From assembly GCA_017501805.1 (NCBI GenBank), contig JAFVWG010000192.1, forward strand, positions 1 through 5,666: 5,666 nucleotides of DNA, read 5' to 3'. This document shows, in pieces, positions 1-5,666 of this stretch (position 1 is the stretch's first letter; every line of letters starts with the position of its first letter). Under the pieces are notes generated by a model that made no database searches, was not told the origin of the DNA, and saw only the letters and a list, made by a program, of their open reading frames with translations. The position numbers and the translations under genes were made by a program. This DNA is from Oscillospiraceae bacterium (GTDB lineage Bacteria; Bacillota; Clostridia; Oscillospirales; Oscillospiraceae).

Positions 1-2943
<2,943 letters not shown>

Positions 2944-2963
2944 GTACCGCAAAAGCATAAATT

Positions 2964-2995
2964 GCCGCCCGATCCGTTTGGATCGGGCGGCTTTT
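2964..2995 (+). terminator. Rho-independent terminator of rpoC
   Basis: A perfect 12-bp GC-rich stem (GCCGCCCGATCC at 2964-2975 with GGATCGGGCGGC at 2980-2991) closes a GTTT loop and is followed by TTTT (2992-2995). It starts 20 bp after the rpoC stop codon. The form is that of a classic intrinsic terminator on the plus strand, so most rpoBC transcription should end here and not continue into rpsL. Confidence 0.93.
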
Positions 2996-3004
2996 CAAAT
3001 ACAT

Positions 3005-3042
3005 AAAAAACGACCTCCGAGCATGATACTCGGAGGTCGTTT
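3005..3042 (-). terminator. Rho-independent terminator facing leftward, belonging to the permease remnant
   Basis: A perfect 14-bp stem (left arm 3008-3021, right arm 3029-3042; core CGACCTCCGAG with CTCGGAGGTCG) surrounds a 7-base loop, CATGATA. The run of six A at 3005-3010 becomes a U6 tract directly after the stem in a minus-strand transcript, which fixes the main direction. On the plus strand the stem is followed only by TTTC and a broken T-rich stretch, so it would be a weaker terminator that way. It lies 11-12 bp beyond the stop codon (3054-3056) of the minus-strand permease fragment, the normal place for that gene's own terminator. Confidence 0.85.
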
Positions 3043-3053
3043 CAATGTTTTCG

Positions 3054-3266
3054 TTACGACCGGAGGAACCAGACCAAAAGGTATCCCGTCGTGACGGCGG
3101 CAAGGGTGAAGGGGACGGCGTATTTCATAAATGTGCCGGAGGAAACTTCATAGCCCTCCTTGCGCAGAACGCCGATGCCTGCGACATTTTCCGACGCGCC
3201 GATGGGCGTCAGATTGCCTCCTATGCCGAATGAACAACATAAAAACACAGGGACGAATAGGGGATC
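3054..3266 (-). pseudogene. 3' remnant of an ArsB/NhaD-type (SLC13-like) anion permease gene
   Basis: On the minus strand the last ~70 codons read like the C-terminus of an ion-transporter superfamily permease. They start near ADPLFVPVFL, pass through the signature GIGGNLTPIGAS (bases 3192-3227), then a loop with LRKEGYEV, and end in a hydrophobic helix (about YAVPFTLAAVTTGYLLVWFL) just before TAA at 3054-3056. The family normally has some 400 or more residues with about ten membrane helices; everything before the last one or two is missing. The frame stays open upstream to a GTG at 3333-3335, but that codon has no Shine-Dalgarno sequence and sits inside the rpsL promoter, so I do not regard it as a real start. 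The signature reads GASENV where I remember GASANV as usual. The left break is uncertain, about 3230-3270. The intact stop and terminator suggest loss of the 5' part by deletion. Family assignment is from motif memory, not a search. Function is almost certainly lost. Confidence 0.72.
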
Positions 3267-3293
3267 TGCGTTTCGGACAGAATATTCCGGCAC

Positions 3294-3346
3294 AGGAAAA
3301 ATTTTTCTCAAATTTGATTGACGGAAGCGGGACACTATGCTATAAT
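3294..3346 (+). promoter_or_regulatory. Strong sigma-70/SigA-type promoter with UP element, driving rpsL-rpsG-fusA
   Basis: The -35 box is TTGACG (3318-3323, one mismatch to TTGACA). After exactly 17 bp comes a perfect -10 box TATAAT (3341-3346), preceded by TGC (3338-3340), an extended -10 motif. The predicted start of transcription is near 3353. Upstream, 3295-3315 (GGAAAAATTTTTC then TCAAATTT) fits the UP-element consensus NNAAAWWTWTTTTNNNAAANNN at 12 of its 14 specified positions. It sits at about -58 to -38, where the alpha-subunit C-terminal domains bind. Such a combination is expected at ribosomal-protein and rRNA operons. The promoter lies 89 bp before the rpsL start and no other gene follows it, so assignment to the str operon is firm. 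Confidence 0.93.
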
Positions 3347-3352
3347 TCTATT

Positions 3353-3434
3353 TTGCGCGGACTATGCCCACAAAAAGGGGCGTTTTTCGTGACAAATGCC
3401 GTCTCGGCAGATTCTTTGAGAAAGGAGGAACACC
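3353..3434 (+). promoter_or_regulatory. rpsL 5' leader with two small hairpins and Shine-Dalgarno site
   Basis: About 80 nt of untranslated leader separate the predicted transcription start from rpsL. Two foldable elements are visible. The first is ATGCCC (3364-3369) pairing with GGGCGT (3378-3383), with one G-T pair, around an 8-base loop and followed by TTTT (3384-3387), a shape like a weak intrinsic terminator. The second is TGCCG-TCT-CGGCA (3397-3409), whose flanks CAAA (3393-3396) and TTTG (3415-3418) can pair further. The Shine-Dalgarno sequence AGGAGG (3423-3428) stands 6 bases before the ATG. Whether these hairpins regulate anything is not shown by one sequence; the stems are short. 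I recognise no known riboswitch or published leader family. Confidence 0.5.
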
Positions 3435-3857
3435 ATGCCTACTTTTAACCAGCTGGTACGCAAGGGCAGAGAAACCTCGACCTACAAGTCCACCGCTCCC
3501 GCTCTGCAGAAGGGTCTGAACACGCTGAAAAACTGCGCGACGGATCTGTCTTCTCCCCAGAAGCGCGGCGTGTGCACGGCAGTCAGAACCTCGACCCCCA
3601 AAAAGCCGAACTCCGCACTCCGGAAGATCGCTCGTGTGCGCCTGACCAACGGATATGAAGTTTCCGCTTATATCCCCGGCGTCGGACACAACCTGCAGGA
3701 GCACTCCGTCGTGCTGATCCGCGGCGGTCGTGTCAAGGACCTCCCCGGCGTTCGCTACCACATCATCCGTGGTACGCTCGACACCCAGGGCGTTCAGGGT
3801 CGTATGCAGTCTCGCTCGAAGTACGGCGCGAAGAAGCCCAAGGCAGGAAAGAAATAA
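3435..3857 (+). CDS. rpsL: 30S ribosomal protein S12
   Basis: A 140-residue protein of the small ribosomal subunit that lies at the decoding centre, contacts 16S rRNA and helps control codon-anticodon accuracy. The start ATG follows AGGAGG at 6-base spacing, and MPTFNQLVRKGR matches the family's N-terminus. Conserved blocks are SSPQKRGVCT (39-48), TPKKPNSALRK (54-64) and GHNLQEHSVVLIRGGRVKDLPGVRYH (about 84-109). The C-terminus is SKYGAKKPKAGKK. Lys56 and Lys101 correspond to E. coli Lys42 and Lys87 (mature numbering), positions where changes give streptomycin resistance; both are wild-type Lys, so no such resistance allele is present. Asp102 is the residue that RimO methylthiolates in other bacteria. 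The extra segment around 25-40 relative to E. coli is normal for Firmicutes. It is the first gene of the str operon and is separated from rpsG by 156 bp. Identity is certain. Confidence 0.99.
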   Translation: MPTFNQLVRKGRETSTYKSTAPALQKGLNTLKNCATDLSSPQKRGVCTAVRTSTPKKPNSALRKIARVRLTNGYEVSAYIPGVGHNLQEHSVVLIRGGRVKDLPGVRYHIIRGTLDTQGVQGRMQSRSKYGAKKPKAGKK

Positions 3858-3880
3858 TCCCGCCGAACACAAATTGCTTT

Positions 3881-3977
3881 TTGCCTTATGGCAAGGCGAT
3901 GCCTTGCTGAGCGGTTGATATATATTTATGTACGACCTCTTGGCAGGCACCCACGAAAGTATATGCTTTCGTAGTAC
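3881..3977 (+). promoter_or_regulatory. Structured rpsL-rpsG spacer, candidate site for S7 autoregulation
   Basis: This is the core of the 156-bp gap between rpsL and rpsG. It has a hairpin GCAAGGC-GAT-GCCTTGC (3891-3907), a perfect 7-bp stem extendable by two G-U pairs. A competing upstream hairpin, TTGCC-TTAT-GGCAA (3881-3894), uses part of the same left arm. A further hairpin ACGAAAG (3953-3959) pairs with CTTTCGT (3966-3972), and GTAC at 3930-3933 and 3974-3977 can close an outer stem with a large one-sided internal loop. None is followed by a T tract, so they do not look like terminators. In E. coli the S12-S7 intercistronic RNA is the binding site for S7, which represses its own translation. 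A similar role here is inferred from position and structure only; I see no sequence identity with the E. coli site. Confidence 0.4.
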
Positions 3978-3999
3978 CGATGAAATCATTTTATTATGA

Positions 4000-4005
4000 A
4001 GGAGG
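4000..4005 (+). promoter_or_regulatory. Ribosome-binding site that fixes the rpsG GTG start
   Basis: AGGAGG at 4000-4005 lies 8 bases before GTG 4014-4016. The upstream in-frame ATG at 3996 directly overlaps the site and has no ribosome-binding sequence of its own. Starting at GTG gives exactly the family N-terminus (PRRGNVPKREVLPDP after the initiator), whereas starting at 3996 would add six residues, MKEGSE, not seen in S7 proteins I know. Confidence 0.9.
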
Positions 4006-4013
4006 GAAGCGAA

Positions 4014-4484
4014 GTGCCCAGAAGAGGTAACGTTCCCAAAAGAGAAGTGTTGCCGGATCCGATGTACAATTCGGTCCTGGTGACGAAGCTTGTCAACAGC
4101 ATCATGCTCGACGGCAAGAAGGGCGTTGCGCAGAAGATCGTCTACGGCGCCTTCGGCATCGTAGAAGAGAAGACCGGCAAGAACGGTCTCGAGGCCTTCC
4201 AGCAGGCGATGGAAAACATCATGCCCAGCGTTGAGGTCAAGACCCGCCGTGTCGGCGGTGCCAACTATCAGGTGCCGATCGAAGTTCGCCCCGAACGTCG
4301 TCAGACTCTCGGTCTTCGCTGGCTGACCGGCTACAGCCGTGCCAGAAGCGAACGTACCATGAAGGAAAGACTTGCGGCCGAGATTATGGACGCATGCAAC
4401 AACACCGGCGCATCCGTCAAGAAGCGCGAGGACACGCACAAGATGGCCGAGGCCAACAAGGCGTTCTCGCATTTCCGCTGGTAA
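4014..4484 (+). CDS. rpsG: 30S ribosomal protein S7 (GTG start)
   Basis: A 156-residue protein, the usual S7 length, that binds the 3' major domain of 16S rRNA, nucleates assembly of the 30S head and lies near the mRNA exit and tRNA E site. Translation starts at GTG 4014, chosen because AGGAGG stands 8 bases upstream and the resulting N-terminus, PRRGNVPKREVLPDP, is canonical. Further conserved blocks are NSIMLDGKKGVAQKI (28-42), the RNA-binding beta-hairpin RRVGGANYQVP (78-88), VRPERRQTLGLRWL, ERLAAEI and the C-terminal KREDTHKMAEANKAFSHFRW. It is the second gene of the str operon, 156 bp after rpsL and 21 bp before fusA. In E. coli S7 is the operon's translational repressor, so the structured spacer upstream may be its target; that is inference. 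Nothing is missing or degenerate. Identity is certain. Confidence 0.99.
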   Translation: MPRRGNVPKREVLPDPMYNSVLVTKLVNSIMLDGKKGVAQKIVYGAFGIVEEKTGKNGLEAFQQAMENIMPSVEVKTRRVGGANYQVPIEVRPERRQTLGLRWLTGYSRARSERTMKERLAAEIMDACNNTGASVKKREDTHKMAEANKAFSHFRW

Positions 4485-4505
4485 TTACAGCAAAGGAGTT
4501 CTCAC

Positions 4506-5666
4506 ATGCCCAGAAAATATTCCCTTGAAAACACCAGAAACATCGGAATCATGGCACATATCGATGCCGGTAAGACTACGACTTCGGAACGTATTCTGTA
4601 CTACACCGGTGTCAATTACAAAATCGGTGAGACCCACGACGGAACCGCTACCATGGACTGGATGGAACAGGAACAGGAGCGCGGTATTACTATTACCTCC
4701 GCTGCTACGACCTGCTTCTGGAAAGGGACTCGTATCAACATCATCGACACCCCGGGTCATGTGGACTTCACCGTTGAGGTCGAACGTTCGCTCCGCGTTC
4801 TGGACGGCTCTGTGACCGTTCTGTGCGCAAAGGGTGGCGTTGAGCCGCAGACGGAAACCGTCTGGCGGCAGGCGGACAAGTACAATGTTCCCCGTATGGT
4901 GTACGTCAACAAGATGGACATCATGGGTGCGGATTTCTACAACGTCCTTAAAATGATGGACGAGCGTCTGAAGTGCAACGCCGCTCCGATCCAGCTCCCC
5001 ATCGGAGCTGAGCAGGACTTCCGCGGTGTTGTCGACCTGGTCCGTATGCGGGCGTTCGTGTTCTACGACGAGCTCGGCAAAGATATGCGCGAGGAAGATA
5101 TCCCCGAGGATATGCAGGAGCTTGCCGAAGAATACCGCGAAAAGCTGCTGGAGTCTCTTGCCGATCAGGACGAGACCATCATGGAGCTTTTCCTGGAAGG
5201 AAAGCCCATCCCCGAGAAGATGATCAAGTCCGCTATCCGCAAGGCGACGATCGCCGTCAAGCTGACCCCCGTCTGCTGCGGTACTTCCTACCGCAACAAA
5301 GGCGTTCAGGAGCTGCTCGATGCGATCGTGGACTATATGCCTTCTCCGGTGGACATTCCGGCCATCACCGGTATGAATCCCAAGGAAGATGTCGAAGAGA
5401 CCCGCGAATCCGACGACTCGGCACCGTTTTCGGCGCTTGCGTTCAAGATCGCGACCGACCCCTATGTCGGTAAGCTCTGCTTCTTCCGTGTCTATTCCGG
5501 CTCGCTGAAGGCGGGCAGCACGGTGCTCAACTCGACGAAGAACCACCGCGAGCGTGTCGGACGCATCCTGCAGATGCACGCGAACCATCGCGAAGACATC
5601 GAGGCGGTCTACTCCGGCGACATTGCCGCCGTGGTCGGACTGAAGAACACCACCACCGGTGACAGC
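4506..5666 (+). CDS. fusA: Translation elongation factor G, N-terminal 387 residues (3' end outside window)
   Basis: The ribosomal translocase, a GTPase that moves tRNA and mRNA after peptide-bond formation and also helps split ribosomes with ribosome recycling factor. ATG 4506 follows AGGAG (4494-4498) at 7-base spacing, 21 bp after rpsG. All GTPase motifs are intact: P-loop AHIDAGKT (17-24), switch I ending RGITIT (59-64), DTPGHVDF (81-88) with the catalytic His85, NKMD (135-138) and CGTSYRNKG (258-266). The G-prime insert lies between the last two. Domain II begins near PFSALAFKIATDPYVGKLCF (about 320-340) and the window ends inside it at TTTGDS. The full protein usually has about 690 residues, so domains III-V lie outside. 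Sequences such as DIMGADFYN and QLPIGAEQDF resemble clostridial canonical EF-G, not tetracycline-protection proteins. Third gene of the str operon; tuf often follows but cannot be seen. Identity is certain. Confidence 0.98.
   Translation, partial: MPRKYSLENTRNIGIMAHIDAGKTTTSERILYYTGVNYKIGETHDGTATMDWMEQEQERGITITSAATTCFWKGTRINIIDTPGHVDFTVEVERSLRVLDGSVTVLCAKGGVEPQTETVWRQADKYNVPRMVYVNKMDIMGADFYNVLKMMDERLKCNAAPIQLPIGAEQDFRGVVDLVRMRAFVFYDELGKDMREEDIPEDMQELAEEYREKLLESLADQDETIMELFLEGKPIPEKMIKSAIRKATIAVKLTPVCCGTSYRNKGVQELLDAIVDYMPSPVDIPAITGMNPKEDVEETRESDDSAPFSALAFKIATDPYVGKLCFFRVYSGSLKAGSTVLNSTKNHRERVGRILQMHANHREDIEAVYSGDIAAVVGLKNTTTGDS

Noticed and set aside
3333..3335. GTG on the minus strand as a start making a 93-residue protein from the permease remnant
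   Set aside because: No Shine-Dalgarno sequence lies before it, it falls inside the rpsL core promoter, and the first ~22 residues show no resemblance to the permease family.
3045..3448. Short plus-strand open frames (3045-3233 and 3131-3448) between rpoC and rpsL
   Set aside because: They have no recognisable family, lack good ribosome-binding sites, run antisense to the permease remnant and, in the second case, run through the str promoter and over the rpsL start.
3594..3740. Streptomycin-resistance changes in S12
   Set aside because: Both key lysines (56 and 101 here) are wild type, so nothing in the sequence points to resistance.
3904..3932. Possible internal promoter before rpsG (TATATT at 3921-3926)
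   Set aside because: No -35 hexamer with more than three matches stands at 16-18 bp; the AT-rich run alone is not enough.
3996..4013. ATG 3996 as the rpsG start
   Set aside because: It overlaps the AGGAGG at 4000-4005 and would add six residues not found in S7; GTG 4014 has correct spacing and gives the canonical 156 residues.
3348..4472. A 374-codon open frame on the minus strand opposite rpsL and rpsG
   Set aside because: It lies entirely opposite two certain ribosomal genes, crosses their spacer, and its translation resembles no protein I know. Strong GC preference at third codon positions often keeps an antisense frame open.
4485..5588. A 367-codon open frame on the minus strand opposite fusA
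   Set aside because: Antisense to a certain EF-G gene with all its motifs; the low-complexity R/V/D/H-rich translation is typical of a shadow of GC-rich codons. No ribosome-binding site or promoter supports it.
4506..5666. EF-G-like gene being a ribosomal tetracycline-protection protein
   Set aside because: Its place after rpsL-rpsG and the close match to canonical EF-G motifs fit fusA; no feature of the Tet(M)/Tet(O) group is seen.

Overview
This is a housekeeping stretch from a Gram-positive bacterium, most likely a member of the Clostridia close to Oscillospiraceae/Ruminococcaceae. That placement rests on remembered sequence resemblance, not on a search. The supporting signs are the Firmicutes-type S12 with an expanded N-terminal region, an EF-G closely resembling clostridial ones (NKMDIMGADFYN, CGTSYRNKGVQELLDA), strong AGGAGG ribosome-binding sites and GC-rich third codon positions in the coding regions. 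I see no previously undescribed system. The unusual features are a lineage-specific-looking insertion in RpoC, a transporter gene remnant, and structured non-coding RNA regions.

Layout: (1) 1-2943 holds the C-terminal ~980 residues of RpoC (RNA polymerase beta prime), cut by the window's left edge. (2) 2944-3434 is a 491-bp stretch with no intact gene. It contains the rpoC terminator (2964-2995), a second terminator pointing the other way (3005-3042), the 3' end of a minus-strand membrane permease gene (3054 to about 3266) and a near-ideal promoter with an UP element (3294-3346) followed by an ~80-nt leader. (3) 3435-3857 is rpsL (S12). (4) 3858-4013 is a 156-bp structured spacer. (5) 4014-4484 is rpsG (S7), starting at GTG. 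(6) 4506 to the end is fusA (EF-G), cut by the right edge after 387 codons.

rpsL, rpsG and fusA form the classical str operon, which encodes two small-subunit ribosomal proteins and the translocase that acts on the ribosome. No promoter with both hexamers is visible between these genes, so the promoter at 3318-3346 probably drives all three. In many bacteria rpoBC and str lie close together; here rpoC is closed by a strong intrinsic terminator and str starts afresh from its own promoter, so the two units look transcriptionally separate. The permease remnant between them, which still carries its own terminator, marks where a convergently transcribed gene was mostly lost.
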